Source of the DNA: an uncultured Planctomycetota bacterium
Lineage (GTDB): Bacteria; Planctomycetota; Phycisphaerae; SM23-33
Assembly: GCA_903892515.1 (NCBI GenBank)
Contig: CAITIS010000084.1
Coordinates: forward strand, 37,786 to 101,785
Length of the DNA stretch: 64,000 nucleotides
Direction of reading: 5' to 3'
Below the pieces are notes generated by a model. The model made no database searches, was not told the origin of the DNA, and saw only the letters and a program-made list of their open reading frames with translations. The translations under genes and the position numbers were made by a program. Positions 34,101 through 39,907 of the stretch are shown in pieces (within the stretch, counting starts at the first letter, position 1; each line of letters opens with the position of its first letter).

Positions 34101-34149
34101 CATGATCAAGGACCTGATCGTCTCTTCGCCCTCGGTCCAGCCGAAGTAG
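31138..34149 (+). CDS. Exported HEAT-repeat protein with a degenerate receiver-like domain
   Basis: A 1003-residue protein. The ATG at 31138 is set by GGGAGG five bases upstream and opens a signal peptide (MHSPLRTFGAAVVVFALAF). An Ala/Pro/Thr-rich linker is at about 240-295. HEAT/PBS-lyase-like helical repeats are seen around 430-520 (VRPLTEALTVKDAAVRQVVC), 640-715 and 880-990. Between them, residues about 720-850 resemble a CheY-type receiver (AVMLADPDETQRNAVKGYL, VDVVILSSN), but the phosphoacceptor Asp is replaced by Ser and the conserved Lys is missing. Probably a periplasmic or surface scaffold; partner unknown. Confidence 0.78.
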   Translation: MHSPLRTFGAAVVVFALAFSTPAFAQQRGRATPNPGARPPGNVPAKPTTPPVDTAANIKAAQDVLTASISEAKAGTEDAFLKHFDATDASLIKGILDKEKQLKDKSDALVKLVQDKLGIDASAAQIETGPKSFLEGYGAASIDDYTFMASGPNAVIATEKKAQTKTNFSKIGSEWKMTLDAKQRSVLQAMAGVQGAAFRFYDTMTKGINDGSITKDNYTDKAKESATQILAPALAKLAVAMGTAPAPAPAEDTTVTPAETPATPAETPAPAAVPAETSATAPAEPAVAAPAASAPAVEADAGDAKLRENWESFLHYVLMGRPEIAKSYGEAVINSGARPQDVYMLFISTDRGGVTLARAKAANKDLGPIVDKLNEIINEGALAVRSDPTEIGRWIEMLAGSPQEFTIARDRLMQAGQYAVPQLISTLTDLKTSAMLRDRITTIMPNLGKEAVRPLTEALTVKDAAVRQVVCRALGKIGYKHAAPYLKQLLEQGDLTPELRIAAEGALSAIDKNALTKPASELFYELAVKYYDHDESVNSDARYNTGNVWYWKEGSGLTYIPVPAAIFNDVYAMRTSRDCLDLDAKYSPAVSLWLSAYIRKTMNLPTGASDPTQVEGEPGATFYARASGSKYMQAVLARALKDKDQKVALAAIQALAVTAGAENLVTPVEGGAQPLVSALSFPSREVRYLAAETLVNAKPQKRFNGWNQVVPVLVEALRQTGGQAVMLADPDETQRNAVKGYLRAAGMEVYDAESAGKALEAARAAAGVDVVILSSNITGPGLGEAFITIRGTAQFSRLPILVIAPNRDAAASASKAVQAETLVNVISGEGLDGAKLMAAVDELKAKASSEGNLPADQAVDWAIRAANAFRSLAETKNPVFDLTDATTALITALKDKRDNVRVASAWALAQINNAAGQQALEELADGADVAEPVRLDAYAALSASVRQFGNELGDKQIKAIRDAVSAKGSVPIRDAAAQVLGALSLPSDMIKDLIVSSPSVQPK

Positions 34150-34160
34150 TGCGAAAAAGC

Positions 34161-34314
34161 GATATTGGATATTCGATATTAGATATTAGGGAAGACGGCT
34201 GCACGGAGCGTTGTGCCTGATCTCCAGAAGCGATATCGGATATTAGATATTAGGAAGAAGACGCTGGCGTGCGAAGTGTTGTTCGTAATATCTGATATCG
34301 AATATCGAATATCG
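34161..34314. repeat. Arms O (GATATT words)
   Basis: AT-rich runs of GATATTGGATATTCGATATT (34161-34189) and GATATCGGATATTAGATATT (about 34232-34252) face an inverted run of ATATCGAATATCG words (about 34284-34314). They fill the gap before the PQQ gene and can fold into one long stem. Confidence 0.75.
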
Positions 34315-34336
34315 TTGTTCTTCCCTTGGAGCAGCC

Positions 34337-35626
34337 ATGAAGAAGCTCGCATCTCTGATCGTTCTCGTCCTTTCCCTGTCCTGCGTGGCTTTGGCCGCTG
34401 ATTGGCCGCAGTTTTGCGGGCCGGCGCGCGACGGCAAGAGCCCTGAGACGGGGCTGATTCATGCCTTCCCAGCCGATGGGCCCAAGGTCGTCTGGACGGT
34501 CCGGCTGAATGAAGGCTTCGGCTCGGCGGCGATAGTGGACGGCGAGCTGTACGTGATCGACCACGAGGGCGCCAACGACCAGATCCGCTGCTTCGACGCC
34601 GCCACTGGCCAGGAAAAATGGAAGTGCGAGTACGAGGCCCCCGGCAAGGTCGATTTCAAGGGCTCGCGCGGCGTCCCGGCCGTCACCGACAAGTACGTCA
34701 TCGCCGTCGGCCCGTTTGGCCACGCCGCCTGCGTCGATCGCAAGACGCACGAGAAGGTCTGGCTGGTCAATGTGCTGACCGACTTCGGCGGCAAGATGCC
34801 GCAGTGGGGCGTGGCCCAGTCGCCGCTGGTGTACAAGGACAGCGTCATCCTGGCCCCGCAGAACAAGCAGATCGGCCTGGTTGCACTCGACTTGGCCACC
34901 GGCAAGGAGAAGTGGCGCAGCGAGCCGCTGGGCGGCATGGCGTACGTTTCGCCGTACCTGACCAAGCTTGACGGCGTCGAGCAGATCATCATGCTCAGCG
35001 ACAGCACCGTGGTGGGCGTCGGGCCCGACACGGGCAAGATCCTGTGGAAGTACCCCGCCAAGGTCGAAGGCGCCAAGCCGTGGAAGCCCGACAACCCGAT
35101 TCCCGCGCCGGTCGCCCTGGGCGATGGCCGATTCTTCCTGACCGAAGGCTATGGCGGCGGCTCGGCCATGATCAAGGTCACCAAGGCCGGCGAGGGCTGG
35201 GACGTGGCCGAACTGTACAAGACCCAGGCCTGCGGGGCACAGATTCAGCTTCCGCTGCTGATCGAGGGCTACCTGTACATGGGCAGCAACTCCAACAGCC
35301 GCCACGAGGGCCTGCTGTGCCTGCGGCCTGAGGACGGCGAGGTCATGTGGAAGACGGACAAGAGCCCCAACTTCGAGCGCGGCGGCCTGATCTACGCCGA
35401 CGGCGTGATCTACGCGATGGAAGGCGACACGGGCATCCTGCGGATCGTCCAGCCCAGCCCCGACGGCTACAAGCAATTGGCCCAGGCCAAGCTGCTCGAA
35501 GGCAAGCAAATCTGGAGCCCGATGGCGATCTCCAATGGCTTCCTTTTCTGCCGCGACCAGAAGCAACTCAAGTGCGTGGACCTGCGGGCGAACAAGACTG
35601 AGTCCACGTCCGATTCACAGAAGTAA
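34337..35626 (+). CDS. Secreted PQQ-like beta-propeller protein
   Basis: A 429-residue exported protein. MKKLASLIVLVLSLSCVALA is a signal peptide, followed by ADWPQFCGPARDGKSPE, the W-P-x-F-x-G-P-x-R-x-G start common to planctomycete PQQ-propeller proteins. Blade motifs of the A-x-D-x-x-T-G-x-x-x-W type recur (CFDAATGQEKWKCEY, ALDLATGKEKWRSEP, VGPDTGKILWKY, LRPEDGEVMWKT). No dehydrogenase residues are evident, so a binding or structural role is more likely than a quinoprotein enzyme. GGAG precedes the ATG. Confidence 0.82.
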   Translation: MKKLASLIVLVLSLSCVALAADWPQFCGPARDGKSPETGLIHAFPADGPKVVWTVRLNEGFGSAAIVDGELYVIDHEGANDQIRCFDAATGQEKWKCEYEAPGKVDFKGSRGVPAVTDKYVIAVGPFGHAACVDRKTHEKVWLVNVLTDFGGKMPQWGVAQSPLVYKDSVILAPQNKQIGLVALDLATGKEKWRSEPLGGMAYVSPYLTKLDGVEQIIMLSDSTVVGVGPDTGKILWKYPAKVEGAKPWKPDNPIPAPVALGDGRFFLTEGYGGGSAMIKVTKAGEGWDVAELYKTQACGAQIQLPLLIEGYLYMGSNSNSRHEGLLCLRPEDGEVMWKTDKSPNFERGGLIYADGVIYAMEGDTGILRIVQPSPDGYKQLAQAKLLEGKQIWSPMAISNGFLFCRDQKQLKCVDLRANKTESTSDSQK

Positions 35627-35693
35627 ATGCAACCGCACGGGCGGCCGAGGTCGCGTGCGAAAGGCATGAGCCTGAACTAAGACAACTGCTTGA

Positions 35694-35759
35694 ACCACAA
35701 AGGTCACGAAGACCCACGAAGGCGTTGCTTCGTTCGCGGGCTTTGTGACCTTTGTGGTT
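35694..35759. repeat. Family M hairpin between convergent genes
   Basis: AACCACAAAGGTCAC-type arm (35693-35707) pairs with GTGACCTTTGTGGTT (35745-35759), with a CGAAGGC/CTTCG inner stem. Lying between two convergent genes, it could serve as a bidirectional terminator. A loose CCTCTGCGTCCCCTGCGG word follows at about 35778. Confidence 0.75.
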
Positions 35760-35806
35760 CTGTCGTTCTGTCTTGCTTCCTCTGCGTCCCCTGCGGTGAG
35801 CTTCTT

Positions 35807-36520
35807 TTACTCTTGCTGCAGGTATGGGTTGTTCAGCCGCTCCTGGCCGATGGTGGTCGGAGCGCCGTGGCCGGGCAGGACGCGGGTGGCGTCGGGCAGC
35901 GTCATGAGGTGATTGTGGATGTTGGCCAGCAGCCGCTTGCCGCTGCAACCGGGGAAGTCCGTCCGGCCAATGCTGTCGGCAAAGAGGGCGTCGCCCACGA
36001 CCACCACGCCGGCCTGCTGAGAGTAACACCCCACGCCCCCGGCCGTATGGCCTGCCAGGTCGAGTACCTTCCAGGTCAGAGTTGGTGGCACAGACTTTCC
36101 TGCCTGTGCCGCACAGCCTGGAAAGGCTGTGCCACCGAGCGTCAGTTCATCGCCGGGCTGGACTGTCTGCTCTGCCGGCGGGGCGACGATCTTTACGCCC
36201 AGCAGCATTGACAGGTTGGCCACCGGGTCGGTGAGCATGTGGGCGTCGCCGGCGGAGGCAGTGATGATGGCCTGGGGATAGCGTTGCTTCACGCCGGCGA
36301 TGCCGCGAATGTGGTCCCCGTGGCCGTGCGTGATGACGATCCGCTGGGGGACGTAGTTCCGCTTGGCCAGGAAGTCGATCACCGGCCCGTCGTCGTCGGG
36401 GTCGATGACCCAGCACGGGCTGGGCTGCTCCTGTTCGATCGCCAGCACCCAGCAATTGGTCATCAGCTCGCCCAAGGGCAGGCAATGCACCTTCAATCCG
36501 CCGCCAGCCGACAGGATCAT
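35807..36520 (-). CDS. MBL-fold metallo-hydrolase with a repeat-derived insertion
   Basis: A 237-residue cytosolic hydrolase of the glyoxalase II-like group. The metal site is complete: THGHGDH (His65, His67, Asp69, His70), AGHTAGG (His158), VGDALF (Asp177) and PGHGAP (His218). Between the strand ending LTLGG and the strand starting LTWKV, residues about 130-147 (TAFPGCAAQAGKSVPPT) are encoded by a family K palindrome that is intergenic elsewhere. The loop is far from the metal ligands in sequence, so activity may be kept. Likely a thioesterase or lactonase-type enzyme; substrate unknown. Confidence 0.85.
   Translation of the reverse strand: MILSAGGGLKVHCLPLGELMTNCWVLAIEQEQPSPCWVIDPDDDGPVIDFLAKRNYVPQRIVITHGHGDHIRGIAGVKQRYPQAIITASAGDAHMLTDPVANLSMLLGVKIVAPPAEQTVQPGDELTLGGTAFPGCAAQAGKSVPPTLTWKVLDLAGHTAGGVGCYSQQAGVVVVGDALFADSIGRTDFPGCSGKRLLANIHNHLMTLPDATRVLPGHGAPTTIGQERLNNPYLQQE
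36084..36136 (-). repeat. Family K palindrome in frame inside the MBL gene
   Basis: GGTGGCACAGACTTTCCTGC to GGAAAGGCTGTGCCACC, 53 bp, with two inner stems. It matches the intergenic copy at 46121-46171 in nearly every position of the arms. Here it lies wholly inside a coding sequence without breaking it. Confidence 0.9.
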
Positions 36521-36540
36521 TCGTCACCTCAGGACGGAAG

Positions 36541-36797
36541 TTCTTAGTTGTTAGTTCTTAGTTCTGAGTGCGCTGTCGCGCCGGGTGCCACACCTGCGGT
36601 GTTTGCAGGTGTGAGTTTCCTGGCAAGCATCCGCACGGCTGCTGAACGCCGCAGCCGTGGCACCCAGCTGTGCGCCCGACCGTCGTGGCACCCGGCAAAA
36701 GCCACAGCCGAGGGCGGCTGTGCTACGGGCCCGACCGCTTGCGAAACCGGTTCTAAGAACTCATCACTAACAACTAACAACTAACAACTAACAACTC
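36541..36797. repeat. Nested block: TTAGTT arms, family I and family C
   Basis: Outer arms are TTAGTTGTTAGTTCTTAG (about 36543-36565) and the inverse runs of AACTAACAACTAACAAC (about 36766-36796). Inside is a family I palindrome (about 36584-36664; GGTGCCACACCTGCGG...CGTGGCACCC) and a family C hairpin (36702-36721). The block occupies the whole gap between two minus-strand genes. Confidence 0.82.
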
Positions 36798-36803
36798 GCT
36801 TTG

Positions 36804-37979
36804 TTACTGCCCCAGGTATTCCTGGATGGCCTGCTGGAGGTCGCTGCCGCGTTCTTCTTTCCACAGGCCGACGATCTTCCGCTCGCGCTGGGCCGAGGGG
36901 ACGCTGTCGCTGGCGTGGGCGCCGTTGCGCATCAGGTCGCGGCCAAACTCGCTGCGGACCGTGGCGGCCTCGGCCTTGGTCGGGTCGGTCGAGCCTAAGT
37001 ACTTGCGGATCTTGTTGATGGCGTCGGGGCCTTCGTACAGCATGGCCAGGCAGCGGGTCTTGCTGGCAGTGGCCTTCTCGGAGGGGTCGCTGATCTCCTC
37101 GGGGTTCACGCCCGTCATGTACTCGACGATGCGGTTGAACTCGGCCACCGCGTTGCGCTCGGCCAGTTGGTCGGCGACCTTCTCGGCGTCCCACATGGTG
37201 AATGGGAAGGAGAAGGCGTCCTTCAACTGGCTGTACACTTCCTGCGTCACGTTAGGCTTGAGCCGGGTACGGAAGAGTTCCTTCAGCGGGCCATAGAACT
37301 CCTCGGCCTGGGCCACCGTCATGGAGAACAGCTTCGTGCCGACGATGCGCAGCCCGGTCCGGCTGAAGACGTCGATGATGTTGCCCGGCCGGCGGGAGGG
37401 CCGCTCGAAGTTGTCGGGCTTCAAGATCACCAGGCCGGTTTCGACGTTGGTCGAGCCAGGCGGGTACTTGCACCGGCCAGTCAGGATGCCGCCGTCGGCG
37501 TCGAACTGGGAAAAGAGCTTGAGGTGCTCGCGGTTGAGATCCTCGTTGGGGCCGGTGATGACGGCCGGCTCAAAGTAGCGAATCTTGCCGTCGGCGTCGC
37601 GGATGAAGTCGCCGTACGTGCCGCGGATCGTGTCGCCGGTGAACTGCTCGGTGAACGAGCCGATCACGTCGTCCTTGAGGTGCTTGACGGCGTTGGGCCC
37701 GCGGAACAGCAGCAGCATGCAGCGCGGGACGTAGCCCCACGGGTTCTGCTGCGAGAGGCACTCGCGGACGTATGTCTTCCACGCCTCGGCCATGCCCTTT
37801 TCCATGTCCTTCGGGCAGAGCGAGTCGGTGAAGGCGGTGACGAAGGCGTCGGAGAAGACGAACATCCGCAGCCCCACCAGCGACAGGCGGGCGTGCGCGG
37901 TCAGCCGGCCGATGATGCCGCCGGTGCGGCTCTTGAGCAGGCTGTAGGGCGTAATCAGTGCGTAAGCTAGTTGGTCCAC
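36804..37979 (-). CDS. Tandem nucleoside diphosphate kinase-domain protein, first domain inactive
   Basis: A 391-residue protein made of two NDPK-like domains. The first (about 5-150: LAYALITPYSLLKSRTGG, MLLLFRGPNAVKHLKDD) has RGTYGDF where the active-site His loop should be, so it lacks the phospho-acceptor. The second (about 180-362: TGLVILKPDNF, LAMLYEGPDAINKIRKYLG) keeps the motif RNGAHASDS with His355 and should be catalytic or at least phosphorylatable. Normal NDPKs are about 140 residues, so this is a double-length variant. The GTG start follows GAGGTAG. It may balance NTP pools or regulate; the dead half may be a regulatory subunit. Confidence 0.8.
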   Translation of the reverse strand: MDQLAYALITPYSLLKSRTGGIIGRLTAHARLSLVGLRMFVFSDAFVTAFTDSLCPKDMEKGMAEAWKTYVRECLSQQNPWGYVPRCMLLLFRGPNAVKHLKDDVIGSFTEQFTGDTIRGTYGDFIRDADGKIRYFEPAVITGPNEDLNREHLKLFSQFDADGGILTGRCKYPPGSTNVETGLVILKPDNFERPSRRPGNIIDVFSRTGLRIVGTKLFSMTVAQAEEFYGPLKELFRTRLKPNVTQEVYSQLKDAFSFPFTMWDAEKVADQLAERNAVAEFNRIVEYMTGVNPEEISDPSEKATASKTRCLAMLYEGPDAINKIRKYLGSTDPTKAEAATVRSEFGRDLMRNGAHASDSVPSAQRERKIVGLWKEERGSDLQQAIQEYLGQ

Positions 37980-38123
37980 GGTTCTACCTCAGCCAGTGCC
38001 ACGCTCCGCCTACACGACAGCTCATGGGACCCGGCGATCTTGAGTATTCGAGAAAGGGGCCACTGTAGCCTGTGGCGGGGGAACTTTCAAGCGCGTGCGC
38101 GAGCGATCGAGCGGGTTACGTGT

Positions 38124-38195
38124 TCAGAAGTCGTAGCTCTCGATCTTCTGGATCGCCGCCAGGATGTGTTCCAAGTACAGGCGGTCGTCCTTCAC
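38124..38195 (-). pseudogene. Truncated HepT (HEPN, DUF86) remnant
   Basis: Immediately after mntA, with a GTGA overlap of stop and start, a 23-codon frame reads MKDDRLYLEHILAAIQKIES then YDF and a stop. This is the conserved N-terminus of HepT toxins, which are normally about 110-140 residues. The RX4-6H catalytic motif and all later helices are missing, and the following DNA shows no HepT-like frame, so the toxin is broken. Confidence 0.65.
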
Positions 38196-38482
38196 AGGCT
38201 CACCGCTTCGGCCAGTACGCGCTGGCGAATGGAATGATGCAGCGTTCGCTCATTCACAACGTCCACGCTGCAATTCAGGGCATCTTCGAGGTCCTGCACC
38301 AGGGCAACGTGGTCCAACAGAGAGCGGTCGGCGTCCAGGCAGATCAGCAGGTCGAGGTCGCTGGCTTCGGTCTGCTCGCCCCGGGCCACTGAGCCGAAAA
38401 TCCGCACGTTGCGGGCACCATGCTCGGAGGCAATTCGAAGGATCGCTTCGCGGCGGTTCAGGATGTTATTCAGTGAGACCAT
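38192..38482 (-). CDS. MntA-type minimal nucleotidyltransferase antitoxin
   Basis: A 96-residue cytosolic protein of the MNT family. The active-site pattern FGSVARGEQTEASDLDLLI (Gly30-Ser31, Asp42 and Asp44) is intact. MntA proteins neutralise HepT HEPN toxins, in studied cases by AMPylating them. Here the downstream hepT is cut to 23 codons, so the antitoxin is orphaned, or may act on another HepT elsewhere. The start is MVSLNNILNRREAIL; no strong ribosome site is seen. Confidence 0.82.
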   Translation of the reverse strand: MVSLNNILNRREAILRIASEHGARNVRIFGSVARGEQTEASDLDLLICLDADRSLLDHVALVQDLEDALNCSVDVVNERTLHHSIRQRVLAEAVSL

Positions 38483-38652
38483 GTCATCCTATCGACTGTA
38501 CTTTGATCCATTCTGACCTGATTTAACCATAGCGGCCTTGCGCCGTCAGTACAAGATCGAGCCTTGACCTCGCGCAGGCCGGTGCCAGCGGGGATCGGCG
38601 ATGATCTCTCCGGGCGTCTGTCAGCCAGTATTGCGCTGGCCCTGGGCAAGTA

Positions 38653-39126
38653 TCACGCACAACTGAGGAGCGTAATAACGGTCACGGCGGCGGATACACA
38701 GACTGCGGCCTTCCCGAAGGACTCCCGCCAGGAGAGGCTTCCCAGGATACAGGCCGCTATCTCAGCACCCAGGAAGAAAGGGACCCACCCGGCCAATCGG
38801 CCGCTGCCAAGCGCGAGCAAGGCCGCTGCCGCAACCACGCCGGCCAAGGAAATCACGAAAGCCCATTTGCCGCGGCTCAGGTTCCAGAGACGATCCTTGG
38901 ATGGCGTGGCGTAGGATTCGGCCGGGTCCATGTCTGACAGCACGGCTTGGACATCGGAGGCCTGAGCATCCTGGCCGCCCGTTCGCGCCGCCAGAGCTTC
39001 GTGGATGTGCGACTCAAGCTGCCGCAAGAGATCTCGCTGTTCTTGCGCAGGCATCCCTTCCAGATGCGCCGCTACGTCCGTGAGGTACGACTGGATCATC
39101 GCGCGAGCCTGGTTATTGACTTGCAT
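38653..39126 (-). CDS. HAAS-domain membrane protein (DUF1700-like)
   Basis: A 157-residue inner-membrane protein. Residues 1-75 are a HAAS-type helical domain (IQSYLTDVAAHLEGMPAQEQ, RQLESHIHEALAA). Three hydrophobic helices follow (about 88-108, 112-130, 137-156). The gene overlaps the end of the upstream padR-type gene by 14 bases. PadR-HAAS pairs are common, and the membrane partner is usually thought to relay or tune stress-responsive expression. Confidence 0.78.
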   Translation of the reverse strand: MQVNNQARAMIQSYLTDVAAHLEGMPAQEQRDLLRQLESHIHEALAARTGGQDAQASDVQAVLSDMDPAESYATPSKDRLWNLSRGKWAFVISLAGVVAAAALLALGSGRLAGWVPFFLGAEIAACILGSLSWRESFGKAAVCVSAAVTVITLLSCA

Positions 39127-39466
39127 TGTCCTGTCTCCCGCTGCTGGTTTCCCGAAGTGCTGCTATCGCATCGTAAAGCCCGTCCCAATAGACGTTCATC
39201 TCGCCGGTACGTTGGCGTCCCAATGCCGTCAGCGAGAAGTACCGCCTGGGCGGGCCGCTGGTGGACGGGGCGTCTCGGACCTTCACGAATCCGTCCTGTT
39301 TAAGGCGGCTCAGGATCGGATACACGGTGCTTTCCGTCACGGCCAACTGCTGTATGCCCTTCAAACGCTGTACGAGCTCGTAGCCATAGGTTTCGCCGCA
39401 GGAGATCGCGTTGAGCACGCAGAACTCCAGCAGGCCCTTACGCAGTTGTGTTATCCAGGTCTTCAT
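39113..39466 (-). CDS. PadR-family transcriptional regulator
   Basis: A 117-residue winged-helix DNA-binding protein. It begins MKTWITQLRKGLLEFCVLNA with GAAGAG upstream of the ATG. ETYGYELVQRLKG and AVTESTVYPILSRLKQDGFV are the recognition-helix region and wing characteristic of PadR. It is a dimer in known members. It overlaps and is co-transcribed with the HAAS protein gene. The promoter region holds repeated GTACCACGCA words that may be its own operator. Confidence 0.88.
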   Translation of the reverse strand: MKTWITQLRKGLLEFCVLNAISCGETYGYELVQRLKGIQQLAVTESTVYPILSRLKQDGFVKVRDAPSTSGPPRRYFSLTALGRQRTGEMNVYWDGLYDAIAALRETSSGRQDNASQ

Positions 39467-39478
39467 ACGGTACTCTTC

Positions 39479-39519
39479 ATTGCGTGGTACATGGTAGTAC
39501 GCAATGCGTGGTACGTCAA
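39479..39519 (-). promoter_or_regulatory. Promoter and candidate PadR operator
   Basis: On the minus strand TTGACG (39519-39514) and TACCAT (39496-39491) are 17 bp apart. Between and around them are two direct repeats GTACCACGCA and an inverted ATTGCGTAC, covering the whole promoter. This arrangement would let PadR repress its own operon. Confidence 0.55.
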
Positions 39520-39559
39520 GGGCGTTTCTTGCCAACCTGGGAGAATCTCATTAACGAGA

Positions 39560-39760
39560 GCGCGGGCGAGATGCCCGCGACACAAGACCACAGCCGAGGG
39601 CGGCTGCGCCACGCGCCCTGTGGCGGGAACGTGGTTGCTCCGCTTCGCTGCGCAAACCACGGCACCGGCGCGTTCACCCCGCGAACCGTCCGCCCTACGA
39701 CCTATGACCTACGACCCATGACCTACGACCTATGACCTACGACCTATGCTCTACGACCTG
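39560..39760. repeat. Repeats D, C, F and J upstream of lptD
   Basis: In order: family D palindrome (39560-39581), family C hairpin (39589-39608), family F palindrome with core GTGGTTGCTCC...CGCAAACCAC (about 39630-39661) and a long J run of CCTATGACCTACGA words (about 39698-39760). The gap is otherwise empty until the lptD promoter. Confidence 0.82.
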
Positions 39761-39784
39761 CCGTTCTCAATCTGCCGGTTTGAA

Positions 39785-39812
39785 TTGACTTAGGCGGTGT
39801 CGGCGCTATAAT
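39785..39812 (+). promoter_or_regulatory. Sigma-70 promoter of lptD
   Basis: TTGACT (39785-39790) and a perfect TATAAT (39807-39812), 16-bp spacing. The predicted start is about 39819, ahead of either candidate start codon. Confidence 0.75.
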
Positions 39813-39907
39813 CGCTGCGTCAATGGAGTGACGGGAACCGTTTGAGAGACACGCGACATTCCGGGCAGAGGACTACCAACGCGCCGCTGAGCGTCGGGGG
39901 TCTGGCA

